From Diadophis punctatus similis (taxonomy: Eukaryota > Chordata > Lepidosauria > Squamata > Dipsadidae): a stretch of DNA of 64,000 nucleotides. The notes beneath the pieces were generated by a model that saw only the letters and a list, made by a program, of their open reading frames with translations, had not been told where the DNA came from and searched no databases. The position numbers were made by a program, and so were the translations under genes. Shown one piece after another: positions 42,174 to 53,698 of this stretch. Numbering within the stretch: the stretch's first letter is position 1; every line of letters begins with the position of its first letter. The stretch is from NCBI GenBank assembly GCA_023053685.1, contig JALIGW010000016.1:6664501-6728500 (forward strand). Reading direction: 5' to 3'.

Positions 42174-43815
42174 ACAGGTTGTCCTCAACTTGAGCCAGTG
42201 GTGGGATTCAAATTTTCCTACTACTGGTTCTGTGGCTGTGGCTTGGTGGGTGTGGCTTGGTGGGGCGGCACCTTGCTGTGAGTGACATCCAATTGGCCAT
42301 GCCCACTCAGTCACATGACCCACCAAGCCACGCCCACCAAGCCACACCCACAGAACCGGCAGAAAAGACAGCTCCTGCAGCCTGTCCCTTTATGGTTCCC
42401 CCCTCCGCCCCGCGTCAAAGCACCTTAAAGGAACAACTCAGTCCGGCTGCCTTCCGAGCAGCTCTGCTGCAACGCCGTCCCTCCGGTGCAGCAGCCGTTC
42501 TCCTGGCCGGGTCTGGCAATGGGATGCGGCTGCCACACGCACAGGCAGGCAACGGGGTGCATGCGCGTGACCAGCGAGAAGAACAGGGCGGCGACGGTGG
42601 TGATGGGACTTCAGGCCTCTTTTTCAGCCTGTAGTTTTCAGTAGTTTTCGGCGCAAGAAGCCTGCAGCCACTCCCTCTTTTTTGGCGTGAGAAGCATCTT
42701 TGCCTGCCAGAACCAAGCTGGCAGCGACGGCTGGAGGCTTCTCGCACCAAAAAAGAGGAGCCGCCAGCAGGCTTCTTGCTCCGAAAACTACAGGCAGAAA
42801 GAGAGGCCTGACGAAGTCCCGTTGCTGCCCTGTTCTTCATGCCGGCCGCGCACCCCATTGCTTGCCGGTACCGTTCACGGCCAGACTCAGCAAGGAGAAC
42901 GGCCTGCTGCACTGGATGGATGGCGTCGCAGCACAGCTGCTCGGAAGGCAGCCGAAAACTACCAGCGGCTGAAGGCTCACCAGCCTCGCGGGGGACCCCC
43001 ACCAAGGCACAGATGAAAGTGAGCAAGGCGGAGGGAGAGCGGGCAGCATGAGGGCAGCAGTTCCGGGTCAAGGCCGGAGCCAGGGAATGGCACATTCCCC
43101 GACCCGGCCAAGGCAAACAGCGAGTGGGTGGAGGCTCCGGGGCCTCAGGGAATGGCGTGTCCCTGGGCCCTGACCCCAGGAGAAGGCGAGCAGGTGGCAT
43201 TCTTATCTTTGGGGAGCAGAGCAGGCGAGGCGCGGAGGTGAGGTGAGGCGATTAGCTGGGCCGCGTGGCAAAGGCAACATATATAGGGCGGGGTGGGGCG
43301 GGGTGGGCAGGCAGGGTGGGGCGGAGTGAGTGGGCGGGCAGGGGTGAGCGGCAAGTGGGCAACCTGAGGCGGGGCAAACCAGAGGTATTTGCCGGATTTG
43401 GCGAACCAGTCCAAATTTCCGCTACCGGTTTGCGTGAACCGGTCCGAACTGGCTGAATTGAGCCCAAAATTTCTGTTGCTAAGTGAGACACTTGTTAAGA
43501 GAGTTTTGCTCCATTTTAGACTTTTCTTACCACAGCTGTTAAGTGAATCACTGCAGTTGTAGTAACAGAGTTGTTAAGTGAAGTAGGTTTCCCCATTGAC
43601 TTTGTTAGAAGGTCGCAAAAGGGAATCACATGATCCAGTGGGACATGGCAACTGTCATTAATATGAACCAGTTCCCAAGCATCTGAATTTTGATCACATG
43701 ACCATGGGGATGCTGCAACAGTCATAAGTGTGAAAAACTGTCATAAGTCACTTTTTTGCTGCTGTTGTAACTTTGAAGAATCACTAAACGAACTGTTGTA
43801 ACGACGACTACTTGT
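42174..43815 (+). mobile_element. ACAGGTAGTCC family element split by a larger hAT-like element
   Basis: The left end ACAGGTTGTCCTCAACTT (42174) continues after the insert with AATTGAGCCCAAAATTTCTG (43456 on) to GACTACTTGT at 43815. The inserted element is described separately. Confidence 0.85.
42196..43455. mobile_element. CAGTGG-type hAT-like element with 1.26-kb GC-rich interior
   Basis: Starts CAGTGGTGGGATTCAAATTT and ends with the family subterminal block GAACCGGTCCGAACTGGCTG. Flanks ACTTGAGC and AATTGAGC match at 7 of 8. It is the longest copy of the family. The interior (42360-43260) is CpG-rich, with inverted copies of GTAGTTTTCGGCGCAAGAAG-type sequence (42640-42800). A 261-codon minus-strand open frame spans 43200-42415, but no domain is recognised and I do not call it a gene. 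Confidence 0.85.
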
Positions 43816-44145
43816 ACTACTTTTATTGTACAGTTATAGTAAAAGAATCTTGCAAATCTAAATGCACTTCCTGCCTTGCTTCCTTTTAACTTTGTGAGAA
43901 GTAGGGAAAGCTTGTTCGAGACATTTAGTCAGATTACATTCCTGTGCTGTCTTGGTCATGACTGTTCCTCCCATCCCTCAAGGCCATTCCTTCTTCCCTC
44001 TACAGAAGCTCCAAAAGTTTCCCAACCGGCCTATGAATCTCTCAGGCCCTGAACTTACAAGTATTCCTGATAAGGGGGAAATGGTTCTTATGAATCACAG
44101 TCACACCACTTCCCAAATGCTTACCCCTGGCTAGTTCTACTACAG
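43816..44145. other. No feature recognised
   Basis: No supported gene or repeat between two mobile elements. Confidence 0.4.
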
Positions 44146-44516
44146 CAGGGGTGTCAAACTCAAGGCCCGGGGGCCAGATCCGGCCCTTGGGGTGCTTAGA
44201 TCTGGCCTGCGGGGCCACCCTGGAAACAGCGAAGGACTGGCCCATGGTGACTCTGCCAGCAAAAATGGAGCTCGGGAGGGCTGCACGTGGCCCTCCCGAG
44301 CTTCATTTTAACTGGCAGAGGGTTGCAGGAGGCCATCACAGCTGAAAACAGAGCTTGGGAGTCCGTCTCTCTGGCAGAGCCCTTGGGTCACCACAGGTGC
44401 CCCCAACAGGAGTGACGTCGAGCTGGCCACACCCACCCCAGCATCACCCACTCCGGCCCCCGAGGTCAAACACAACCCTGATACGGCCCTCAATGAAATC
44501 GAGTTTGACACCCCCG
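44146..44516. mobile_element. hAT-like MITE, CAGGGGTGTCAAACTC type, exact target duplication
   Basis: Inverted ends CAGGGGTGTCAAACTC and GAGTTTGACACCCCCG. TACTACAG on both sides (44138-44145, 44517-44524). The GC-rich interior includes GGGCCAGATCCGGCCCTT. Same family as 4861-4995 but 2.7 times longer. Confidence 0.95.
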
Positions 44517-44524
44517 TACTACAG

Positions 44525-44652
44525 GGTTCTCCAAACTTGGCAACTGTAAGACTTGTAGATTTCAACTCCCATAATTCCTCAGCCAGTATGGAATTCTAGA
44601 AACTGAATTCCACAAGTCATCAAGTTGCAAAGTCTGAAGTTCTCTAGAGTAA
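44525..44652. mobile_element. Old hairpin MITE
   Basis: Diverged GGTTCTCCAAACTTGGCAAC arm and its partner AAGTTGCAAAGTCTGAAGTT around a CCATAATTCCTCAGCC centre. It directly abuts the right target duplication of the previous element. Confidence 0.75.
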
Positions 44653-44973
44653 TCATCTGGGAGAAACAAGGTCCCGTATCAGCCCACCTGCTTCCCACCC
44701 CAGCCAATTCTCTGTCATTCAAGGCATATTAGCTTCCTTGGAAATACAGAACTATTTTATTTTGGACCAACCTGCCACTATGGGGGGGGGGGGGGAACCA
44801 GGTTCTTGTAAGGGCAGAAACTAGTCTCTGAGACTTGAGAGATAACCAGGCCAGAGAAAGGGAGGATTATTCATTCAATTTATACAGCTGCCAATCCAAA
44901 TACATACCTTTGTATTTGAGACACACACACTGACACCCCCAAAACAACATTAAAATAGTAAAAAAAAACTATT
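44653..44973. other. No gene recognised; short G run
   Basis: Contains a poly-G run at about 44780-44795 and no identifiable feature. Confidence 0.45.
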
Positions 44974-45789
44974 ACAACTTCTTCAACTTATGACGATGGA
45001 GCCCCAAATTTCTGTTGCTGAGACAGCTTTTAAGTGAGTTTTGTCCCATTTTATGACCTTTCTTGACACAGTTGTTAAGTGAATCACTACAGTTGTTAAG
45101 TTAGCAACACAGTTGTTAAGTCACTCTGGCTTCCCCATTGACTTTGCTTACCAGAAAGTGGCAAAAGGTGATCACGTGACTCAGGGGCGGGTTCCTCTTA
45201 CCTGGCTACCGGTGCGCTGCGCGTGCATTATCACATTTCACGTGCGTGCGTGCTATGCGCGTGCGTCCCCTTACACAATTTTGTTTCCGCACATGCACAG
45301 GAAACAAAAAATCACCGAAATCTCGCGAGGGGACGCGCACCTGCAATTTCAGCAATTTTTTGCTTCCGCGCATGCACGAAAGCAAAAAATCACCGAAATC
45401 TCTCACACACACGCATCCCCTTGTGAGATTTTGCTTCCACGCATGCGCAGGAAGCAAAAAAAAAGTCAAAAATTCAGAAAAAAAGATGGTAACACACGAC
45501 GGACCGGCAAAGACGGCACTGGAGCCGTCACGCACAAATTGCGCAATTGGCGGGTCCCTACAGGAATGACGCAGTGGACCGCACCGGTAGGAACCCACCA
45601 CTAACATGACTTTAGAACACCGCAACCATAATAAATATGAACCAGTTGCCAAGCATCTGAATTTTGTTCACATGACCACAGGGTTGCTGCAACAGTCGTA
45701 AATGTAAAAAATGCTCATGTCACTTTTTTCATGCTGTTGTAACTACTAACGGTCACTAAATGAATGGCTGTAAGTGAAGGACTACCTGT
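44974..45789 (+). mobile_element. ACAGGTAGTCC family element split by a hAT-like element
   Basis: Left half from about 44974 (ACAACTTCTTCAACTTATGA); right half resumes at 45604 and ends GAAGGACTACCTGT at 45789. The left-end match is weak, the right-end match strong. Confidence 0.82.
45182..45603. mobile_element. CAGGGGCGGG-type hAT-like element
   Basis: Starts CAGGGGCGGGTTCC and ends GGAACCCACCACTA. Flanks ACGTGACT and ACATGACT match at 7 of 8. The interior has three related copies of an AAAATCACCGAAATCTC block and several CGCATGCACG/CGCATGCGCA motifs. Confidence 0.9.
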
Positions 45790-46669
45790 ATTCTAATCCC
45801 CCTTCCCTTGTAAAGGCCCACCAGGCTGTTAATACTAAAATTTCTATTCTCAATTACTAGAAATATGAAAATCATGGAATTATTGAGTTGGAATAAACAC
45901 ATGGATCCTCCAGTACCTTTGCAATGTGCAGGAAAACAAGTTGTCCATCTTAAAAAGCTCCAGAGATGGAAAACCCACAGCTTCTAGAGCTATAACCCAG
46001 GTTCCATAGGTGAAGCCCCTGCCTCCTCCCCTACATGTGGGGCAGAAGAAGCAGGGTCCAAAGACTGAGATAATTGCATGTTGCAATTCAAACTCTATTG
46101 CTATTGTATTTGCACAATGATTTGCATTCAAGTATCTCAGGAACCGGGCTTTTTTCATTGCCATATTGTGGTCAGTTGAGGATGATTCTTCCCCCACATA
46201 CTCTGATAAAGTGGCCAAATACTAAAGGGATAGTGTGTGTGTGTTTGCATATACCACACGCGCCTCGCACACACCCAGACAGACACACAAAGGAATTCAT
46301 CCACTCAGCATCAAAGCAGGAAGACTGTTAGGAATCCTTATCTTATCACCCACCAGCAGCCTTGGGAACAATGCCTGAAGTACTCAGTGCTCTACCTTTC
46401 ACCAGATACTTTTTTTAAAGACTCTAATGACTGAGTTTCAATCTGCAATAGACGTCCCATTTCTTATACAGGCTGAATGTTATAATAGCCCTATTTTGTA
46501 TTTCTTTTAAAGCTTTATCCAGGCCAACCAAACTAGATGACGCTGGTAAGAAAGCTCTCTCAGTCCCTTACAACAAGGAAAGAAAGCACAGCAAGGAAAG
46601 AAAAGATTAAAATATTTTAAAAGCTTTTTTGTGTGTGATCTTTGAGCTGTCCTAATAAATGTTTTGTCC
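45790..46669. other. No gene recognised; possible old CR1 piece
   Basis: The stretch at 45870-46060 faintly resembles minus-strand CR1 (GAATTATTGAGTTGGAATAA), but the match is too weak to call. The rest is unassigned. Confidence 0.35.
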
Positions 46670-46746
46670 TAAAATTGATTCGATAACTTTGATTGTCACT
46701 TTTCTATGTACACAATGGCACACATTAAAATGAAATTCCGATACCT
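46670..46746 (-). repeat. LINE-tail-like repeat, also at 57129
   Basis: Shares TGTCACTTTTCTATG, TGGCACACATTAAAATGAAA and TTCCG..ACCTGCTCTCA with 57129-57215. Two copies in one window indicate an interspersed repeat, probably a retroelement 3' end. Family unknown. Confidence 0.5.
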
Positions 46747-46755
46747 GCTCTCAAG

Positions 46756-46795
<40 letters not shown>

Positions 46796-46913
46796 TATGT
46801 ATGTGTGTACACACACATATAAATACACACACACACAGTATATATATATCTATATCTATATATCTATTTCTAATAGTCTCCCTTTATTTTCATTATCAGC
46901 AAAAAAATGCTAC

Positions 46914-46953
<40 letters not shown>

Positions 46954-46960
46954 CATTTTT
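46756..46960. repeat. (AC)n / (TG)n compound microsatellite
   Basis: AC run at about 46757-46793, AC and TA runs to 46865, TG run at 46916-46952. The AC and TG arms are complementary and could pair. Confidence 0.93.
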
Positions 46961-47022
46961 TGATCTATGATAGTCTCCCTTTATTTTCATTTATCAGCAA
47001 AAAATGCTACACATATAGAAGA
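46868..47022. repeat. Direct repeat flanking the TG tract
   Basis: ATAGTCTCCCTTTATTTTCA followed by TATCAGCAAAAAATGCTACA occurs at 46873 and again at 46971, about 98 bp apart, with the TG tract between them. An inverted TAGCATTTTTTG lies between the copies. Confidence 0.8.
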
Positions 47023-47130
47023 TAGTGTGTCGGCTATAGAAACTGCCTGGATGGTCCCAGAGAGGGGCAGAAAGGCAAAATGAAAGCTGTGATGCTTTCT
47101 TTCATATTTGAGTACACCAGGATAATATGA

Positions 47131-47132
47131 CA

Positions 47133-47203
<71 letters not shown>

Positions 47204-47229
47204 ATGTGTGTGTGTGTGTGTGTGTGTGT
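47131..47229. repeat. (AAAT)n followed by (TG)n
   Basis: About 18 AAAT units run directly into a TG dinucleotide tract. Confidence 0.96.
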
Positions 47230-48010
47230 CATTTATTATAAGTTATTTTGATTATACAAACATAAAAATATAATACTATTATTTACTATGAGTTATATCT
47301 GGAGTTTTATTTTTAAATGAACTACTGTAATAATATTGATCTGCAAGCTTGGAAGGTGATCCCAAACTGAATGGGATTTATTTCAAAATAAATAACCATA
47401 AGAAGGCTAGTCCAAGACAACTCTTGCTAAAGGTGCTATAAATCAGGGCACATAATATGAAAGCTTTGCACGTTCAATCTATTTCCAAATAAAAAAGAAT
47501 CAAGAGTGTCTCCATTAGAACAGACCTGTTGAGCTAGCTAGACCAGTTCATTAACTTCACCCCTGAATCACACCTTGCCCAGTTTGCTGAGCTAGACAGT
47601 ACTTTGCGGCAAAAGCCAAAATTAAATTAACCCATACAGTCTTATAAATCATAACTTGAAAACCGCAATGTGTTAGGTTCACCCTTGCAATTCAAAACAA
47701 AACCGCATTCTGGATTAGCAACATGTATGAACCAGTCAGTAGACCAGAGTCTAGTTTCACCCATGATCACACTAAGGAGCCCCAGTGTTTGTTTACCATT
47801 ATTTATTTATTGAATAAGCTAATATCGCATTGACACACTCAACTGTAAGCCACGCTATATAAAGTTTAAACCCAACGGCTGGTTTTGCACCATGTTTCGG
47901 TTGAGATGTGGGTGAACCAGTTTTGCGGGTCGCCTTAGAAATCCGGGATTTTATGTCCCTTCATCGATTTCAATGGAGCGCGGCTTCACGTCAGTTCATT
48001 TATAAAAATA
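47230..48010. other. No feature recognised
   Basis: AT-rich DNA between the microsatellites and the CpG island. Confidence 0.5.
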
Positions 48011-48049
48011 AAATAAAATAAACCCCAATTTACTATAACCTATCACGCT

Positions 48050-49821
48050 TGCAGCGGTCTGACAACCGCGCGGGCAGATTCAACGAGCCCGCACCGCGTC
48101 GCCTCAGCGAAGCTCTTACCGCCAAAACGCCTTCCCGCTTCAGAACGGAGCTCCGCGAAGAGAGCGGAGCAGATGTTTTCCAGCTGGCTCCGCCCAGCCG
48201 GTGTTTGACGGGCAGAACCTCACGATCTCGCCACCTCCCCCCCCCGCCTCGCTCCCCGCTGGTATGCGAAGGGAGGGAGATGGAATGACGCCGAGTCTGG
48301 GTCACGTGGGGCGTGTGGAATGCTAACAATGTAGCGAATGTCCCAACTGTGTCCCGCGGCCGCCGCATTCGGAGCCCGAGAGGGGGAAAGAGAAGAATGG
48401 AGAAAGAGCCGCGCGCCGGAGGCGGACGCCGCCGCTGCCGCCGCAGCCACAGGAGAGGAGTCGCGGAAGCTGCCCCCAGACTTTCCATTGGGCATTAAGA
48501 GGAAAGAAGGGGGGGTGAGTACGGGAAACCCCGTTCCTGCTTAGTGCAAGGGCTGCGGAGGGGTGGGGCCAGGGTTTCCCCGGGGGGGGGGGTCGCGGGC
48601 AGGCTGGTCCACCTCCCTCGTTCTTTGCTATTTTGCAGCTTTCTGCCGTCCTTCTTTTAAAGACCAAGGTGGGAACATTCTGGAATGGGGAGGGGGGGCA
48701 TTTGGCCCCGGGAGCTTCTTCAGCTCTGGTGCAAAAATTATTCTGATTGCTTCGGGCGGGCAGGAGAGTCGGGGAGCCGGCCAAGGGCAGCCGTGCCGCC
48801 TTGGAAGTTGGAAGAGATTCAGGAAACCGAAGTTGGTCCCATGCCGCGGAGGAGGGGAGCCCTGGGCGAGGAGCGGAAGACGGAGTGGCGGGGTCGCGGG
48901 CAGGAACGGCCGGGAAGACAGGGATACTGTGTAAGGCTTGGAAGGGAAGGGACGGGACTCCGGGGTAAGGAGGCAGAAGGGCTGGATCGGCCAGCCTTCT
49001 TAAATTGGCGGGACTGGTCAGCCGTTGGAGGCCCCTGGGCCAAACCCACCCGTTGCCACTGAGGCCGAATGAAGGCTGCTCAACCCCGCCGCCAAATCTG
49101 GACGCGGAAAATCGCCCAGCGATTTGGAAGGCGGATCTTCGGCCGCTGAATTGGCTGCTCTTATTTTATTAGGCGAAAGTTGGGATATAGTCTCTGTCCC
49201 GGGCTCGGTGGGGGGAAATTGTTGCCGGCCAGAAAAGCCCTTTTGCCTCCATCCTGTTTCTGTGGCCCAAGAGAAAGCCAAACCATTCGCCTGCCCTTCG
49301 CGTTGCCTGGACGAGTTTTAGCTGAGAACGCGGGACGGACGGCGTCCCCTCCTCCCCGGGCCGTGCAGCCGTCTTGGAAGGCGCTGCGTGCAGCCCGATC
49401 CCGCCTAGGGAGCGTTTTGGATGTCAGGGAGAACGTTTGTTTTCGTCTCGTGAGAATGGTGACGACGGAGCGTTGTCTAGACGGGTGTAGCGCGGGAAAA
49501 CGAGCGTTTACACGCGAACGAAAGTGCACGGTTAGTGGAGTGGTGCGTAGCGGGACCCGTGGAACGTTTGAACCGGCAGCGTTGATCAAAGCTCCTTGGA
49601 AGGTATTCACTCCTACAGCGCGGACCTGTCCGAGCCCGCGGTAGGAGGTCCGGTCTTTTCCGAGCGTAACATGGCGGAATCTGAACAGTCTTGGGGAGGT
49701 TTGTTTCGGATTAAAAATGCGGAGTACGGGAGTGTGAATTTATGATTTTAATTCTGTGTGCCAGGAATGCGTCCAAAGGTGGAACTCCACCGCCCGATCC
49801 TACACAGCGCAACCTCTCTGA

Positions 49822-49854
<33 letters not shown>

Positions 49855-50350
49855 GTTTTAAACAAAAGAAACAGACGCCAAAGGACGGTGCGAAAGGTTC
49901 GCGGTCTTGCAACTCTTGCGGACAGGAGTGGCCGAGAGACCTTCGCTCATTCTCCAAAGAAGCGTCGCTCCTCTCGAGGGCTGCATCCGCTCCGGTGGTT
50001 TTGCGCCTTTCCAGGAGAGATCTTAACCCGACGAGTTTGAAGGATCGGGCCGAAGGGTTTGGGTGCCTGGCCGTTACCGAGCCCGCCCTGGGCCGGAGCG
50101 GCCGCTCCCTCTGACCGCGCTGGAGGCCTCTCGTTGTTCCCACCGGAAGAGCCGCAGCCAACGCCGAATAAACTTTCCAGCTTTAGTCAGTCAGGCCCGT
50201 GCTCCGCTGAGGGAAGCTGCGCCTTATTCCGCTCTGTCCTTAACTTTCCGTCGGAGGAGCCGCCGCCGCCGCCTCTTCCCTGGGCTTGGCTTGGTTTCTG
50301 AGGTCGATGGGAGTTAGCATGAGGAATGGGCAGGACCGTCCCGGGACTTC
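48050..50350 (+). promoter_or_regulatory. LATS2: CpG island covering the LATS2 promoter and exon 1
   Basis: A sharp change from AT-rich DNA to dense CpG over about 2.3 kb. It contains the non-coding first exon donor at 48515. No TATA box is obvious. Open reading frames inside this region on both strands have no recognised domains and reflect GC content. A (TG)n tract at about 49827-49853 lies inside the island. Confidence 0.8.
48330..48514 (+). other. LATS2: LATS2 non-coding exon 1 (5' boundary approximate)
   Basis: GC-rich purine-rich sequence ends at a strong donor, GGGGGTGAGT, with GT at 48515. Its position at the island edge upstream of the first coding exon suits the first untranslated LATS2 exon. 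The start is a guess. RNA evidence is needed to confirm the splice to 62195. Confidence 0.5.
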
Positions 50351-50704
50351 TGTCTTGAGGACCGCCGCCCCTTGCTGATATTTCCTGGATAGGACTGGCC
50401 GAACGTTGAGAAAGATTGGAGGGGGATGGGCCACGGTTATAAATGGACTTTTTCATTTATTGCCTCTTCTGTGTCATATGTTTCATAGAATCATAGTGTT
50501 GAAAGGGACCTTGGAGGTCTTCTAGTCTAACCCTTGCCTTGGGTAGGAATCTTTGTTGCACCCAGACAAATGACTTTTAAAACCTCCAGGCACCACTCCA
50601 GGAGAGAGGCTGTTCCCCTGCTTAATAATTCCCATAGTCATGAAATTTCTCCTTATTCCAAGTTTGGATCTCTGTCTGCCCACTAGCTGTTACCCTATTT
50701 TTCC

Positions 50705-50780
50705 TGTCCTATCCTATCCTATCCTATCCTATCCTATCCTATCCTATCCTATCCTATCCTATCCTATCCTATCCTATCCT
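50705..50780. repeat. (ATCCT)n pentanucleotide array
   Basis: About 14-15 tandem ATCCT units that arose within the CR1 copy. CR1 sequence is partly duplicated on both sides (CCCACTAG...GTTA/CCCACTAGTAGTTA). Confidence 0.95.
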
Positions 50781-51080
50781 ACCCACTAGTAGTTATCCCA
50801 TTTTCAGGTGCTCTGGAGAATAAATGTGCACCCTCTGATTTGTGCCAATCTTTCATGTATTGAAAGAGTGCTATCAAACGTCCCCGAGCCTGCTCTTTTT
50901 TAGGCTAAAGGCATCAAGTTTCTTTCACCAATCTTCATAGGGTTTAGTCATCAAACCCATCAGTGTCTTTGTCTCTCTTTCCAGTTTCTCAGCATCCTTG
51001 TATTGTGGCAACTGGAACTGAACATGGTGTTCCAGATGTGGTTTTACGGGTGCAGCCTAGAGCAAAACTATTGCTGCACA

Positions 51081-52180
51081 TTTATTTATTTATTTATTTA
51101 TTTGCTTACAGATTTATATAGCCATTCAAATCACACGTGATGGCTTCAGCCAGCTTACAACATTAAAACAATTCAAAGCATAAAACCTATACAACCCGTC
51201 CTTTCCCTCCCTAGTGGCAACAAATAGAATCATATCAACCACTTGATTTTCTGTATCAGCCTAGAATCCCCAGGCCCACAGATAGTACCATATGTTTAGT
51301 GCTTCCCAGAAAAGTAATAAGGTGCGGGGGAGGGCAATCTTATCTCTGGGGGAATGTACTCCATAGGGAGGACACTACCATTGAGAATGCCCTTTTGCTT
51401 GTCCCACCAATTGTATTTCCCTAATAAATGGGCCCCAGCGAGTCAGATCGATGTATCTGAGGAGAGGTACTAACCTGGCCCCAAATCATATAGGATTTTA
51501 AAGGTGATAACCAGCAACTTGAATTGCACCCAGAAGCAAATCGGCAACCAATGCAGCTTCTGCAAAAGAGGTGATATATGCACCAATCTAGACTTGCACA
51601 AAACTGTGCAGGCTGCTGTATTTTGAACCAGCTGAAGCATCTGGATACTCTTCAAGGACCGCCCCATGTAGAGCACATTACTATAGTCCAAATGGGAGGT
51701 GACTAGGACATGCCTGACTGAGAAGGACACACTGGTTCAGTAGAAGCATAAGTGGCAAACAACTTGCACTTGTGCAAAGGGCCTCCCGGCCATGACTGCT
51801 TCCTGCTCCTCAAGCAGGAGTTGTGACTCCAGGAGATGGCTAGATTACAGACTGGGTCTATTTGAGGCAGGGCAGCCCCATCCATATCAGAGATGGGATT
51901 CCCCCAGAGCCAAGGAGCCCCAAACCCAAAGCCCCTCTGTCTTGCCAGCATTCAGGTTTAGCTTGTTGCTCCTCAACAGCCTCCTGGCACAGAGGGAAGG
52001 TGGTCGCAACATCACATAACTCACCATGGTCAGCGATGTACAACTGAGTATCATCAGCCTACTGACAATATCTCCCAAAGCAGTTTCATTTAGAAGTTAA
52101 ACAGTAGCAGAGACAGTACGGCCCTTGTGGTTTTATACCTCTATCGATAGAACCCTAAATTGCACTGGCTACATGGGCAG
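51081..52180 (-). mobile_element. L2-type LINE 3' part inside CR1
   Basis: Minus strand. (TTTA)n tail at 51081-51103, then 3' UTR, then coding remnant (51730-51470) with LDYSNVLYMG, IQMLQLVQNTAA and LQKLHWLPI, hallmarks of the L2-group RT C terminus. Frames are broken. The upstream part runs to about 52130. Confidence 0.82.
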
Positions 52181-52424
52181 CTATAAGAGAACCTTACATT
52201 TTTTTGACATGCAGCTGCATTTTGTTGGATAGGGCACAGTGTTGAAGTCTCTCAAAATCCTTTTGAAACTTGGAGTCTGGTTTTAGTGACGTTGTTAACA
52301 ACCTGACCAAGCTTGGTATCACCTGCAGATTTGTTGAGCATCCCTTTGCCTTACTTATTGATAAAAATGAGAAGCCAGAAAAGAACCTCTTGCATAATTC
52401 TCTCCATGTTTGATTCCCGTAGAC

Positions 52425-52551
52425 TAGAGGTCTTCAAACTTGGCAACTTTAAGACTTGTGGACTTCAACTCCCAGAATTTTCATAGCTGGCTGGAGAATT
52501 CTGGGAGTTGAAGTCCACAAGTCTTAAAGTTGTCAAGTTTGGGGACCCCTG
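52425..52551. mobile_element. Hairpin MITE, exact target duplication CCGTAGAC
   Basis: Starts TAGAGGTCTTCAAACTTGGC and ends GTTTGGGGACCCCTG, with long arms around a TAGCTGGCTGG centre. CCGTAGAC at 52417-52424 and 52552-52559. Confidence 0.93.
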
Positions 52552-52559
52552 CCGTAGAC

Positions 52560-53422
52560 ATTTCTACATGTGATGCTAAACCTATTATATTCCATATGAA
52601 AGTGAAGTCTATAATGTTAAAAATGTGACTTTCTTTTGTATCCCTGACAAAGTTATTGAGGAGGAAGAATTCTTTTGCAGTTTGAGAAATAGCAGCAATG
52701 ATATCAAAGAAAAGTTAAATGAGACCCTATTGGACAGAAATATGGGACTGATAGAACATAATTGATAGCTTTGATAAGAGAGGAAGCTAATTTTGACATT
52801 TATAAATACTAGTTTTCCGTTCTTCAGGAATTAAGAATTTTCTAGTTTCATATATTTCATCAATGATTTTTAAAAAGTGTCCTGAATGGAGTTAGTTTTC
52901 TTTTGAGAAAGAAACCTTCCCTGGTGACTTTTATTGAGAGTAGGTAGATCAAAATTTTCAACTACTTATTTTTAAAAATTGCTCATCTTATATATTAAGA
53001 CATTTTATAGTCAACAGTTTCATTTTATCACACCCAGGCAAGTAGCTGATGAATCTTTCCTATGAAAACTAATGTCACAAAAATGTTTTTGGCCACAAAA
53101 TGAATTTTCTTTTTGTTATCTGCTGAATTAAGCTGTTTTTAATTCCAGAAATGAAAGTTCAGTATTGACAATAATTGTTCCATGGAAATACAAGCTTCTA
53201 CATGCTTACCAACTACCCAGAGTTGGTTAGAATCATCAGGCAACATCAAAATTAAATTAATATAAATACCTGAAAAATAAGTCTTATTAAATTAAACTTG
53301 ACTCAGTTAACAATATATCAGCATCGGATTGCACCAGAGTGATTTTAATTGATATAACTATAGAAAACAGAAATGTAAAATAGAATTTAGGCCAACAAAA
53401 CTGATACCTTGATATGATTATT
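52560..53422. other. LATS2 intron 1, no feature recognised
   Basis: AT-rich intron sequence with no supported element. Confidence 0.5.
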
Positions 53423-53698
53423 CAGTGGTGGGATTCAATTTTTTTTACTACCGGTTCTGTGGGCGTGGCTTGGTGGGCGTGGCAGGGGAAGGATACTGCA
53501 AAATCTCCATTCCCTCCCCACTCCAGGAGAAGGTTACTGCAAAATCCCCATTTCCTCCCAATCAGCTGGGACTTGGGAGGTAGAGAATAGATGGGGGCGG
53601 AGCCAGTCAGAGGTGGCATTTACCGATTCTCCGAACTACTCAAAATTTCCGCTACCGGTTCTCCAGAACTGGTCAGAACCTGCTAAAACCCACCTCTG
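53423..53698. mobile_element. CAGTGG/CAGAGG-type hAT-like element, 276 bp
   Basis: Starts CAGTGGTGGGATTCAATTTT and ends AACCCACCTCTG on the shared GCTACCGGTTCTCCAGAACT block. Interior boxes GTGGGCGTGGCTTGGTGGGC and CTCCATTCCCTCCCCACTCC match 59269 and 60613. The target duplication is not clear. Confidence 0.88.

Larger units (their letters stand above)
50483..52425 (-). mobile_element. CR1 LINE, minus strand, split by an L2-type element
   Basis: The CR1 3' end is at 50483 (CATAGAATCATAGTGTTGAA, GGGACCTTGGAGGTCTTCTA). It continues to about 51080 with CAACTGGAACTGAACATGG, and resumes at about 52190 with CAGCTGCATTTTGTTGGATA and GGTATCACCTGCAGATTTG. The same order of blocks is seen in 58570-60540. 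A TCCTA array interrupts it at 50705-50780. Confidence 0.82.

Noticed and set aside
42415..43200. 261-codon minus-strand open frame as a gene
   Set aside because: CpG-rich interior of a hAT-like element, no recognisable domain, no splice or promoter evidence; kept only as a possible cargo finding.
48033..50456. Many open frames on both strands near the LATS2 promoter
   Set aside because: Stop-poor GC-rich CpG island; the frames overlap each other and have no family similarity.
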